Below are positions 17,250 to 26,758 of a stretch of DNA of 32,099 nt, piece after piece. Origin of the DNA: a bacterium (lineage in GTDB: Bacteria > SZUA-79 > Acidulodesulfobacterales > Acidulodesulfobacteraceae). The stretch covers positions 1 to 32,099 of the forward strand of contig JAKAQK010000008.1 of the NCBI GenBank assembly GCA_021822625.1, in the 5' to 3' direction. Under the pieces are notes generated by a model. It had not been told where the DNA came from. It made no database searches and saw only the letters and a list, made by a program, of their open reading frames with translations. A program made the position numbers and the translations under genes. Each line of letters starts with the position of its first letter. Within the stretch, counting starts at the first letter, position 1.

Positions 17250-17268
17250 TATAATAATCATTATTATA
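17250..17268. promoter_or_regulatory. 19-bp palindrome, second candidate PerR/Fur box
   Basis: TATAATAAT-C-ATTATTATA is a perfect 9-1-9 inverted repeat that matches the general Fur/PerR box layout. It lies about 180 bases upstream of the perR start and about 100 bases past the activase stop. Confidence 0.45.
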
Positions 17269-17369
17269 TAATTTATAAAATTAAATGTCAAATAAAATCA
17301 TTAATTTTACAATAGATATTCCTGCATTATTATTTTTAAAGTGGGAGTAATTATTTTTAAAGTTAGAGC

Positions 17370-20363
17370 TTATATGAAGCATTTATTGTTTTTATTTAAG
17401 CTGTCGTAAAAAGCTTCAAGTCTGGTAACATACCCTGCGTCTGCATTATGTTCGTCTATTTCAATTTCTAAATAAGGTTTATCTTTCATATAATCGGCAA
17501 AAAAAGTTTTGATAAACGAGTCTGGGCCGCAGCTGTAGCTGGTTAAATATACCGCATTTAGTTTAGGATTGTCTTTTATTATCTTCGCTGCCGACAATAT
17601 TTTATGTCCGGCGTGCCAAAACATATTATCGTGTTCCGAAAATATAGATACTTCATTATAATCAAGAAAATCCATCGGCATCACGGTCATGCCTAATGAC
17701 GTAATCTTATCGGGGATTGCAAGATTAATTCCATCATCCCCCGTATTATAAGGTCTGCCGATCAAAACTGTTACATCGTCGTATTTCTCAAGAATCTCCC
17801 TGCCTTTATTTTTAAGTGCATTGAAAAAATCAGCCTGTTTAGCTAATGCGTTATCTAATGCCTTAACAATTTTTTTCTTTGAAGTTTTAAACTTTTTTAA
17901 ATAATATGTTAAACTGCTAATGGTTATGTCTATATCCTGCTTATTATTATTTAGTCTAATTTCCGGCGTGATAAGATATATCCCGTTAAAATCGACAAGC
18001 GATTTAGTCGAAAAAGGAACGCCTTGTATATAAGGACACTGCGCTGTGTTAGTTTGGAGTATATGATTTTTTTCTCTGTTTATCAACGCAGGCAGAAATA
18101 TTGCATTCACCTTCTTGTCGATAAGATTTTTTGAGTGTCCCAGAAGTACTTTAACCGGAAGACACGTATCCGTTATAGACAGCATATTTGAACTGCTTAT
18201 TATAGATTTATTTGTTTCATCGGATAGCACTACAGTAAAACCGAGTTCCGTAAATAAGCTGTTGTAAAGCGGAAACAGGTCATATGTTTCCAAGCATAAA
18301 GGTATACCTATGCGCGGCTTAGAGAAATCATTTTCGTTTTTTTGCTTATCATATTTCTCAAATAATAAATTTTTTCTCTCAATAAAAAAATTATTGCCTT
18401 TTTTAATCTTATTTTTCTCTATTTCAAATATATCGCACCTTGCCCCATAATAATGCGGCGGTTCTTTCTCAACAGAAACTTTATTAACCTCGCATAGATT
18501 CGGACATTTTTTGCATTCAAAAGATTCTTGTTCATATTTTCTGTTTCTTAAATCAAATCCTACAAATTTTGATTTTCCCTCCGTTCTGTAAGACAGTAAT
18601 GCACTCCCTATAGCTCCCGTCACTTCATTGTGTTTCGGCACAATAATCTTTTTATTTAACAAAGTTTCAAAAGCGCTGACTACCGCCTTATTTAATGCAA
18701 CTCCGCCTTGAAAGAGTATATGTTCTCCTACCGGCTTCCCCAACACTACTTTATTTAAGTAGTTTTCAACAATAGAGTAGCTTAGTCCTGCCAGAAGCTG
18801 GTCCTTTGAAGCCCCTTTTTGCTGATGCGATACAAGATCGGATTCCATAAAAACAGTGCATCTTTCTCCAAGGCTGCATGGGCTTTCGGCCCTAAACGCC
18901 GATTCGGAAAATTCTTTTATTATATCGATATGCAATTTATCGGCCTGTTCCTCAAGAAAGGAACCCGTCCCTGCGGCGCATGCCTTATTCATTTCAAAAT
19001 CTATTACTACGCCGTTATTAATTCTTATATATTTTGAATCTTGTCCGCCTATTTCAAAAACTGTATCAACTTTATCATCTATAAATACCGATGCTTCCGC
19101 CTGTGCAGTTATTTCATTTTTAACGACATCGGCGCCTATAAAATCGGCAATTAAATATCTTCCCGAGCCGGTTGTGCATACTCCTTTGACTTCTGGAATT
19201 ATATGATAAGCGGTAAGTTCGCAATAAATTTCAAATAATGTTTCCATTACGACTTTAATAGGCTCACCGTTCGTTTTTTTATATTTTTTAATTATAAGCT
19301 CTTTATTGTCATCCAATAATACTATATTAGTAGAGACGGAACCTGTATCTACGCCTATATATACAGGGACTGTCAGTTTAGCATATTTAGTTAAATTTCT
19401 GTTTTGATCAAAACTACAATTAGATTCTTCTTCTATCGGCAGTTTATTAAGATTAGGATGGGATTTTCCGGTTAATCTGCTCTCGGTTAGAAATTTTTCT
19501 AATTTATCTAATCCGTCAAATTTAAAACAATTATTGCCGTCTTTTTCGACTTCATTTTTTGAGATTAGAGCAATTCCTATTGCCGCCATTACGGTATGAT
19601 GTTCCGGAATAATCAATTCTCCGCTCTTTAAACCTAATACGTCTTCAAACGCACGTATCATACCCTTATTGTATGCAACCCCGCCTTGGAAAATTACCGG
19701 TTTTTTTATTTTTTTGCCTTTAGCAACAACACCCATAAAATTTCGCGCAACGGCATAGCATAAACCTGCGACTATATCCTGTATAGGGGTAGAAATTTGC
19801 TGCAAATGAATCATATCTGATTTAGCAAATACCGTACATCTACCGGCTATTTTTGCGGGATTTTCTGATGAAACGGCCAATCTGCCAAAATCTTTTTCTA
19901 TATCTATATTAAGTCTGTCAGCCTGCTGGTCTAAAAATGAGCCTGTGCCGGCGGCGCATAAATCATTTAATCCAAAATCATCTAAGTAAATATCACCGGT
20001 TTTTTCATTTTTATTTAATAATATAAATTTTGAATCCTGCCCGCCCATTTCTATTACTGTTTTTACATCTGGATAAAAATATTTAACGGCTTCAGTCTGT
20101 GCAACAAGTTCGTTTATATTGGGTATATTTAATATATCGCCGAGAGTTTTAGAACCGGAACCTGTAACCCCCATTGAATAAAAATTTTCAACGGGAAATT
20201 CGCTAAAAGTATCTTTTAAAACATTATAGGCTGTTTTAAGGGATTCTCCGTTTGACCTTGTATATGTTTTGGCAACTACATTTAATTTTTCATCTAATAT
20301 CGCAGTTTTAACAGTCGTTGAACCTATATCTATACCTAAAAAAAGCTTATTCGTTTTATTCAT
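17370..20363 (-). CDS. Fused double-domain acyl-CoA dehydratase-type activase with DUF2229-like C-terminus
   Basis: Two BadF/HgdC ASKHA ATPase domains in one chain, so the usual activase dimer is intramolecular. Domain 1 (about 5-275): FLGIDIGSTTVKTA, MGGQDSKFI, LCAAGTGSFLDQQA, GRCTVFAKSDM. Domain 2 (about 335-605): YIGVDTGSVSTNIV, GGQDSKYI, ACAAGTGSFLEEQA, ERCTVFMESDL. Both CAAGTG and RCTVF cysteines are kept in each domain, so a bridging [4Fe-4S] cluster is expected. A Cys-rich linker (CKKCPNLCEVN near 630) leads into a DUF2229-type domain (from PRIGIPLCL near 690) with GRPYNTGDDGIN near 890 and SYSCGPDSFI near 965. About 997 residues; many relatives reach ~1400, so a final segment is absent. 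The start is the ATG at 20363, with AAGGAT upstream, two bases after the moaE stop; an earlier ATG at 20381 overlaps moaE. The target is unknown. Confidence 0.88.
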   Translation of the reverse strand: MNKTNKLFLGIDIGSTTVKTAILDEKLNVVAKTYTRSNGESLKTAYNVLKDTFSEFPVENFYSMGVTGSGSKTLGDILNIPNINELVAQTEAVKYFYPDVKTVIEMGGQDSKFILLNKNEKTGDIYLDDFGLNDLCAAGTGSFLDQQADRLNIDIEKDFGRLAVSSENPAKIAGRCTVFAKSDMIHLQQISTPIQDIVAGLCYAVARNFMGVVAKGKKIKKPVIFQGGVAYNKGMIRAFEDVLGLKSGELIIPEHHTVMAAIGIALISKNEVEKDGNNCFKFDGLDKLEKFLTESRLTGKSHPNLNKLPIEEESNCSFDQNRNLTKYAKLTVPVYIGVDTGSVSTNIVLLDDNKELIIKKYKKTNGEPIKVVMETLFEIYCELTAYHIIPEVKGVCTTGSGRYLIADFIGADVVKNEITAQAEASVFIDDKVDTVFEIGGQDSKYIRINNGVVIDFEMNKACAAGTGSFLEEQADKLHIDIIKEFSESAFRAESPCSLGERCTVFMESDLVSHQQKGASKDQLLAGLSYSIVENYLNKVVLGKPVGEHILFQGGVALNKAVVSAFETLLNKKIIVPKHNEVTGAIGSALLSYRTEGKSKFVGFDLRNRKYEQESFECKKCPNLCEVNKVSVEKEPPHYYGARCDIFEIEKNKIKKGNNFFIERKNLLFEKYDKQKNENDFSKPRIGIPLCLETYDLFPLYNSLFTELGFTVVLSDETNKSIISSSNMLSITDTCLPVKVLLGHSKNLIDKKVNAIFLPALINREKNHILQTNTAQCPYIQGVPFSTKSLVDFNGIYLITPEIRLNNNKQDIDITISSLTYYLKKFKTSKKKIVKALDNALAKQADFFNALKNKGREILEKYDDVTVLIGRPYNTGDDGINLAIPDKITSLGMTVMPMDFLDYNEVSIFSEHDNMFWHAGHKILSAAKIIKDNPKLNAVYLTSYSCGPDSFIKTFFADYMKDKPYLEIEIDEHNADAGYVTRLEAFYDSLNKNNKCFI

Positions 20364-20365
20364 AG

Positions 20366-20794
20366 TTAAATCCTTTTCCATTTTTCATATTCGCCGAAGG
20401 ATTCTTTTTTCCATATAGGCACTGTTTCTTTTATATTGTCTATCAAAAATTTTGAAGCCGTATATGAAGAATCTCTGTGGGGGCTGGAAACTGCAATGGA
20501 AATTGAAATTTCGCCTATTTCTATCTTCCCCGTTCTATGAATAACGGCAATCTTATTTAAATCATATTTTTCAAAAGCGGCTCTTATAAGTTTATCTATT
20601 TCTTTAATAGCCATTTCTTCATATGCTTCATAATAAAGAAACTTAACGGGCGTTCCGTCCTCATTGTCTCTAACGGTTCCATTAAACAAAAGCGTTGAAC
20701 CTGAAGCTGCATCATTCACAAAATTCAGAGCTATATTTACATCAATGGGTATTTTAACTATATCTATATAATAAAAATTATTATCGATAGCCAT
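20366..20794 (-). CDS. moaE: Molybdopterin synthase catalytic subunit MoaE
   Basis: Large subunit of molybdopterin synthase, which inserts dithiolene sulfurs from MoaD thiocarboxylate into precursor Z (cPMP). Recognisable segments: GSTLLFNGTVRDNEDG near residue 32, LYYEAYEEMA near 54, VIHRTGKIEIGE near 85, SSPHRDSSY near 103 and the active-site region VPIWKKESFGE near 128 with the conserved lysines. At 142 residues it has family length. It is third in the order moaB-moaD-moaE, 15 bases after moaD, and the activase start follows two bases after its stop. Confidence 0.95.
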   Translation of the reverse strand: MAIDNNFYYIDIVKIPIDVNIALNFVNDAASGSTLLFNGTVRDNEDGTPVKFLYYEAYEEMAIKEIDKLIRAAFEKYDLNKIAVIHRTGKIEIGEISISIAVSSPHRDSSYTASKFLIDNIKETVPIWKKESFGEYEKWKRI

Positions 20795-20809
20795 TATTTT
20801 AATTCCTTT

Positions 20810-21061
20810 TTATTTTAATCCGCCGCTGACCGGCATTATGATTGTAACTTCATCATTATTATTTAAAACGGGGTTGCAATCTTGATACTCCATATTTACT
20901 GCAAATTTAGAAATAAGGAGTAAATGACTTATCTGAGGGTAATGGGTCGTGAGATAATTTTTTAAATCTTCTAACGTATCGCCTTCCTTAAAATTTAAAT
21001 CTAACTCGCTTGTTCCTATTAAATCTTTAAACGCCGCAAATAGCCTTAATTTAATTTGCAT
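20810..21061 (-). CDS. moaD: Molybdopterin synthase sulfur carrier MoaD, with residues after GG
   Basis: Ubiquitin-fold sulfur carrier: IKLRLFAAFKDLIGTSELDL at the N-terminus and NNDEVTIIMPVSGG near the end are standard. Active MoaD must end in Gly-Gly, which is adenylated and thiocarboxylated. Here the frame continues to GG-Leu-Lys before the stop (codons GGC GGA TTA AAA TAA). Removing one T would give GGC GGA TAA, ending exactly at GG. So either the sequence has a one-base insertion error, or the tail is real and must be trimmed. It sits between moaB and moaE with spacings of 45 and 15 bases, so it is clearly the operon's carrier. Confidence 0.9.
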   Translation of the reverse strand: MQIKLRLFAAFKDLIGTSELDLNFKEGDTLEDLKNYLTTHYPQISHLLLISKFAVNMEYQDCNPVLNNNDEVTIIMPVSGGLK

Positions 21062-21106
21062 TTTTATATTATTTTTATATTATTATGTTATTAAAATTAC
21101 ACGCAG

Positions 21107-21625
21107 TTATTTAGTGATTTCATAGTATATATGTCCTATTTCTTTAATTATTATCTTTTCCATTGCCAATTTAACGGCATTTAGAGAGCCCGGGATAGAG
21201 AAAATAATTTTTTTATTATAAATGCCGCAAGATGCCCTTGACATAATTGACGCAGAACCGATTTCTTCAAAGCTTAAATATCTAAATAATTCTCCAAATC
21301 CGTATATCTCTTTATCGTAAAGTTCGCTCACAGACTCATATGTATAATCTCTTTGCGAAATACCCGTACCGCCGTTGATTATAACAGCGTTTAAATCTGC
21401 ATGAAAATTTTCAGCGCATATATTAACTAATTCTTTCTGTAGTAAATCTTTATCGTCTTTTAATATTTTATAACCTATTATACCGTGATTATTTTTAGTT
21501 AAGTAATTTTTCAGATAAATTCCGCTTTCATCTGTTTCTGTATTCCTCGTATCGCTTAATGTTATAACAAATATATTTAAAGATTTTTTTGCGTTGCTTT
21601 CTGATTTATGTTCTAAATGTCCCAT
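21107..21625 (-). CDS. moaB: Molybdenum cofactor biosynthesis protein MoaB/Mog family
   Basis: Binds molybdopterin and catalyses or assists its adenylylation before molybdenum insertion. The family fold shows FVITLSDTRNTETDESG near residue 19, NGGTGISQRDYTYESV near 84 (the GGTG loop), GFGELFRYLSFEEIG near 111 and IFSIPGSLNAVKLAMEKII near 142 (the PGS loop). At 172 residues it fits MoaB. It heads the minus-strand moa operon. No moaA, moaC, moeA or molybdate transporter is in the window, so the rest of the pathway lies elsewhere. Confidence 0.92.
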   Translation of the reverse strand: MGHLEHKSESNAKKSLNIFVITLSDTRNTETDESGIYLKNYLTKNNHGIIGYKILKDDKDLLQKELVNICAENFHADLNAVIINGGTGISQRDYTYESVSELYDKEIYGFGELFRYLSFEEIGSASIMSRASCGIYNKKIIFSIPGSLNAVKLAMEKIIIKEIGHIYYEITK

Positions 21626-21850
21626 AATATATGAAATTTTAAACTATATTTTTTTTATTGTCAAATAAAACAATTGATTGATAAATTATATTATATAATA
21701 AGATTTATTAAAAAGCTATACTTCCTTTAAGTTATTAACCGATTCTATTTTTAATCTAATTTTAATCTAATTTTTAGTTACAACATCAAAAGCGAACTGC
21801 ATCGCCCTTTCTGTTGGAACTTCTCGGCAATGTTTGTTAAATTTATTATC
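21626..21850. other. Spacer with an unexplained GC-richer block
   Basis: The sequence upstream of moaB is AT-rich and must hold the operon promoter. Bases about 21780-21835 are clearly richer in G+C than the flanks and remain open on the minus strand without a usable start. They may be a decayed gene end or a folded element. Confidence 0.35.
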
Positions 21851-21906
21851 AAAAAAAATGCCGAACACAGAGTAATTACTTTTCACTCTGCTTTTCGGCA
21901 TTTTTT
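21851..21906. terminator. Terminator downstream of groL
   Basis: A two-part hairpin: an outer stem AAAAAATGCCGAA with TTCGGCATTTTTT and an inner stem CAGAGT with ACTCTG. Flanking A and T runs mean it can work in both directions. It lies 50 bases past the groL stop on the minus strand. Confidence 0.85.
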
Positions 21907-21956
21907 AATTTATTAATTTTTGGCTTAATATATTTTTCTTTATTAATTAAAATTAA

Positions 21957-23621
<1,665 letters not shown>

Positions 23622-23780
23622 TTAAATTTCATTTATAAATATTGACATTGCCGTAAACTTTTTTTACATTATAAATAATGCGCAAAATGCACAGTTTTAT
23701 AAAGTACGGCTTTTTACTCATTTATTATTTTATTATTTGCTTTTATTGCTAAGCAAGTATTGCCAAGAAGATATCGTTGC

Positions 23781-24071
23781 TTACTTTTCGATAATAGCTA
23801 AAACATCATCTTCTTTCATGATAAGATATTCTTTGTCGTCTACTTTAATTTCATTACCTGAATATTTTGCAAATAAAACTAAATCGCCCTCTTTAATTTC
23901 AAGAGGTATTTTTTTTCCGTCTTCGGATGTTCTTCCGTTACCTACGGCAATAACTTTGCCCTGCATAGGTTTCTCTTTTGCAGCATCCGGTATAAACAAG
24001 CCGCTTTTAGTTTTTTCTTCTTCTTGAAGCCTTTCAACAAGTATTCTGTCCTGTAAAGGTTTAACTTTCAT
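23781..24071 (-). CDS. groS: Co-chaperonin GroES (10 kDa)
   Basis: Heptameric lid of the GroEL chamber. It is a full-length 96-residue protein with KVKPLQDRILVERLQEEEKT at the N-terminus, the mobile loop (KTKSGLFIPDAAKEKP), the roof loop and YLIMKEDDVLAIIEK at the end. AAGGAGAG just upstream fixes the ATG. It is first in the groSL operon, behind a CIRCE operator 246 bases upstream. Confidence 0.98.
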   Translation of the reverse strand: MKVKPLQDRILVERLQEEEKTKSGLFIPDAAKEKPMQGKVIAVGNGRTSEDGKKIPLEIKEGDLVLFAKYSGNEIKVDDKEYLIMKEDDVLAIIEK

Positions 24072-24515
24072 AAATGTTCTCTCCTTAATTATTTAAATTG
24101 GTTATCTTACTAAAATTATCATAAAAGGTATTATCTATTTCTTCTTTTTCGCTACAACGTTTCTTTGAAAATATCATGCTAAAAAATATTTTGCGTAGTA
24201 TATAATTTAATTTCAACTATAACATTTTTCTTCATAAATGTTTACATGATACGCTCTGCTTTGCTATATAAATATTAGTATTCTTAATTTGTTGAGCATA
24301 CCAGAATCATTATATTTTAGCACTTAAATATATTGAGTGCTAACTTTTCTAAATATACACTCACTTTTTTGAAAACACAATCATATAAATTTGCATAATA
24401 TTGCCATAAAATAGGCTAATATATCTGAATATAAGAATATATTACGTTTTTTTTAAGTTTTTCTTAATCTTTCAATTTATTATTAATTTATCATTTTAAA
24501 ATTGTTTTTTGAACT
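24072..24515. other. Long groSL leader region (non-coding)
   Basis: A 444-bp spacer. It contains the CIRCE element and -10 box annotated separately, and about 235 bases of untranslated leader between the presumed transcription start and groS. I see no coding frame. The part from 24344 to 24515 is the downstream side of the ABC permease; no hairpin terminator is evident there. Confidence 0.5.
24309..24343 (-). promoter_or_regulatory. CIRCE operator (HrcA) and -10 box of groSL
   Basis: TTAGCACTT-N9-GAGTGCTAA at 24317-24343 matches the CIRCE consensus in 17 of 18 arm positions. On the minus strand a perfect TATAAT (24309-24314) follows directly, so HrcA bound to CIRCE would cover the promoter. 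HrcA repression of groSL is established for CIRCE elements; hrcA itself is not in this window. The operator lies about 245 bases from the groS start, leaving a long untranslated leader. Confidence 0.92.
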
Positions 24516-25316
24516 TTATGAAATCATTCTTTTTTTTATAAAATAAACCGAAAGATAAAAAAATATAAGGGTAAAAATTATAATAATTAATAAATCTATC
24601 AGTAACGGCAGTAAATTAAACTGCCCCAAAAATAACGCTCTGGTAATTTGTACCGTATAATATAAAGGCATTATATAAACAATGTGTCTAATTATAGCAG
24701 GCAGCGCCGAAACCGGATAAAAAACACCCGAAAATAGAAACATAGTAGAAATTGCCACCGTAAAATAATACGAAAAAAAATCGTAAGACGGAGCAAACGA
24801 CGTTATAAATAAAGATAAGGATGCAAATAACAATCCGTTTAAAATAATAACAATTGGTATTAGCAGGATGAAAACGGAAATATACGGTCTGAAAAAAATT
24901 AACGATATTAATAATACTGCCACACCGCTCATAAACGCTTTTACCGACGACCATAAAACTTCTCCAGCCACAATTTCTTCAATACTTACCGGAGTGACTA
25001 ATATTGCATCAAATATACCTTTCGTAGTCATTCTTGTATACGAACCAAACGTACCTTCAAAAGAAGCTGCATACATTGAAGAAGAGGATATTATTCCGGG
25101 GATAATGTACAAAAGATATGGCGTGCCGTTTATATTATGTATAAATTTTCCTATGCCAAGTCCTAAAGCAGCGAGAAAAAGCAGCGGCTCAAGAATATCC
25201 CCAATGATACTGGGTTTGTAAAATCTGAGCCAGACTCTGAAATTTCTATAAAAAACCGCATAGGATCTAAGACTTATATTGCTATTTATTTCATTAATTA
25301 CTTTTAAAATTTTCAT
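24516..25316 (-). CDS. ABC-2 type exporter permease (NodJ/DrrB-like)
   Basis: Inner-membrane subunit with about six hydrophobic segments over 266 residues. An N-terminal cytoplasmic helix (RNFRVWLRFYKPSIIGDILEPLLF) leads into the ABC-2 membrane domain. The late segment FLFSGVFYPVSALPAIIRHIVYIMPLYYTVQITRAL, seen as FSGVFYPVSALP then MPLYYTVQITRA, is typical of NodJ-like exporters. Its start codon overlaps the 3' end of the ATPase gene by 23 bases, so the two are translationally coupled. The cargo could be a polysaccharide, lipid or drug; nothing here decides. Confidence 0.88.
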   Translation of the reverse strand: MKILKVINEINSNISLRSYAVFYRNFRVWLRFYKPSIIGDILEPLLFLAALGLGIGKFIHNINGTPYLLYIIPGIISSSSMYAASFEGTFGSYTRMTTKGIFDAILVTPVSIEEIVAGEVLWSSVKAFMSGVAVLLISLIFFRPYISVFILLIPIVIILNGLLFASLSLFITSFAPSYDFFSYYFTVAISTMFLFSGVFYPVSALPAIIRHIVYIMPLYYTVQITRALFLGQFNLLPLLIDLLIIIIFTLIFFYLSVYFIKKRMIS

Positions 25317-26121
25317 TTTTAACTATATCCATAAAAATTTCCTCTAATGACTTCAATCTTTTATTATTATATTCATCGCTGTATGGATACTCTTTTTTAT
25401 ATGCCGCATTATCCGATGCGCCCTGTATATTTTCATTATTATTTTTATTTAGAATATAGTCCATAGACCCGTTCAAAACTATTTCTCCATGGTTTAGCAA
25501 TATGACATTTTTAAATAATTTCTCTGCTTCGTCCATATAATGCGTTGACATTAATATCGTAATACCGCTCTTGTTTAACAATTTCAATTTATTCCATATA
25601 TTTAGTCTATACTCAGGATCCAGCCCAATTGTAGGTTCATCGAGTATTATAATATCAGGACTATTAATTAAAGCTCGCGCTAAAAGCAATCTTCTTCTGT
25701 AGCCTCCCGATAAATTAATAACTTTAGAATTTTTCTTTTCGGCAATACTAAAAAAATCAAGCAATTCTGAAGCTCGTCTAAAAGATTCTTTTTTATTAAT
25801 TCCAAAATACATAGAATATATTATTAAATTTTCAAAAACACTTAAATCTTCATCAAGATTATCATCCTGCGGAACGACACCCAATCTGGCTCTAATTTTT
25901 TTTGCATCATTCATAGGGCTTAAACCGAGTATATCGATACTGCCGGCCGACGGAATCGCGACGGAATATAGAATTTTCAAAATTGTAGTTTTTCCGGCTC
26001 CATTTGGACCTATTATGCCAAAAAAATCTCCTCTTTTAATCTTGAATGAGATATTATTAAGGGCTGAAAAATCATTGTAAAACTTGGTTAAATTTTCAAC
26101 TGAAATAGCGTAATCGTTCAT
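25294..26121 (-). CDS. ABC transporter ATPase (ABC-2 exporter partner)
   Basis: Nucleotide-binding subunit with Walker A GPNGAGKTT near residue 38, Q-loop VVPQDDN, signature LSGGYRRRLLLARA near 136, Walker B IIILDEPTIGLD near 156 and the H-loop STHYMDEAEKL near 190. An Asn/Tyr-rich C-terminal extension (about 225-275) follows. I chose the ATG at 26121 (MNDYAIS), the normal family start; the frame continues to a TTG at 26145. The gene lies 28 bases after dcd and overlaps the permease by 23 bases. DrrA/NodI-type family. Confidence 0.92.
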   Translation of the reverse strand: MNDYAISVENLTKFYNDFSALNNISFKIKRGDFFGIIGPNGAGKTTILKILYSVAIPSAGSIDILGLSPMNDAKKIRARLGVVPQDDNLDEDLSVFENLIIYSMYFGINKKESFRRASELLDFFSIAEKKNSKVINLSGGYRRRLLLARALINSPDIIILDEPTIGLDPEYRLNIWNKLKLLNKSGITILMSTHYMDEAEKLFKNVILLNHGEIVLNGSMDYILNKNNNENIQGASDNAAYKKEYPYSDEYNNKRLKSLEEIFMDIVKNENFKSN

Positions 26122-26149
26122 AATTATGATAGCAGAAAGCGTCAAATGC

Positions 26150-26698
26150 TTAAAGACGCGGAAGAGTTATACCCGTTTGCGATTGATATTTGCCTTTTTT
26201 GTCTTTATATGAAACTCTGGGCGATTCTCCTTCAAAAAATAGCACTTGAGCGAGACCCTCATTGGCATATATCTTAGCGGGTAACGGGGTTGTATTTGAA
26301 ATTTCAAGAGTAACGTATCCTTCCCATTCGGGTTCAAAAGGAGTAACGTTCACTATTATGCCGCATCTGGCGTAAGTAGATTTGCCGAGACAAATAGTGA
26401 CTACGTTTCTTGGAATTTTAAAATATTCAACTGACCTTCCAAGAGCAAAGGAATTTGGAGGCACAATGCATTCTTCGGTGGTTATGTCAACAAATGACTT
26501 TGTATCAAAATTTTTAGGGTCAACTATCGTAGTATTAATATTGGTAAAAATTTTGAATTCGTTAGATATCCGCAAATCATATCCAAATGATGAAACGCCG
26601 TAAGATATAACACCGTTTCTAACCTGTGCATTTTCAAATGGCGTTATCATAGCATACTCTTTAGCCATTTTTTCAATCCAGATATCGTTCTTAATCAT
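26150..26698 (-). CDS. dcd: dCTP deaminase
   Basis: Deaminates dCTP to dUTP for thymidylate synthesis. Trimeric dUTPase-like fold: SSFGYDLRI near 37, the conserved block [19 protein letters not shown] from 105 with Arg111, [15 protein letters not shown] with the catalytic Glu132 and [13 protein letters not shown] near 146. At 182 residues it fits the short dCTP deaminase group. Whether it also hydrolyses the dUTP formed (the bifunctional type) cannot be told here. It is probably cotranscribed with the upstream LOG gene (60-base gap) and the ABC genes downstream. Confidence 0.95.
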   Translation of the reverse strand: MIKNDIWIEKMAKEYAMITPFENAQVRNGVISYGVSSFGYDLRISNEFKIFTNINTTIVDPKNFDTKSFVDITTEECIVPPNSFALGRSVEYFKIPRNVVTICLGKSTYARCGIIVNVTPFEPEWEGYVTLEISNTTPLPAKIYANEGLAQVLFFEGESPRVSYKDKKGKYQSQTGITLPRL

Positions 26699-26758
26699 TA
26701 TAAAAATAACCGCCGATTTAAATTTGTAAAAATCTTAAATTGTATAACTTAACTTTGC

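Larger units (their letters stand above)
17067..17369. other. AT-rich region upstream of perR (non-coding)
   Basis: A 303-bp spacer with no coding frame, between the 3' end of the moa/activase operon and the perR start. It contains the two palindromes annotated separately at 17114-17139 and 17250-17268, and must hold the perR promoter. Confidence 0.5.

Noticed and set aside
18856-19206. 116-codon frame antisense to the large activase
   Set aside because: It mirrors the activase motif region and has no independent support.
21777-21820. Possible integron attC site
   Set aside because: The arms only partly match the RYYYAAC/GTTRRRY core and there is no integrase or cassette; the fit is by chance.
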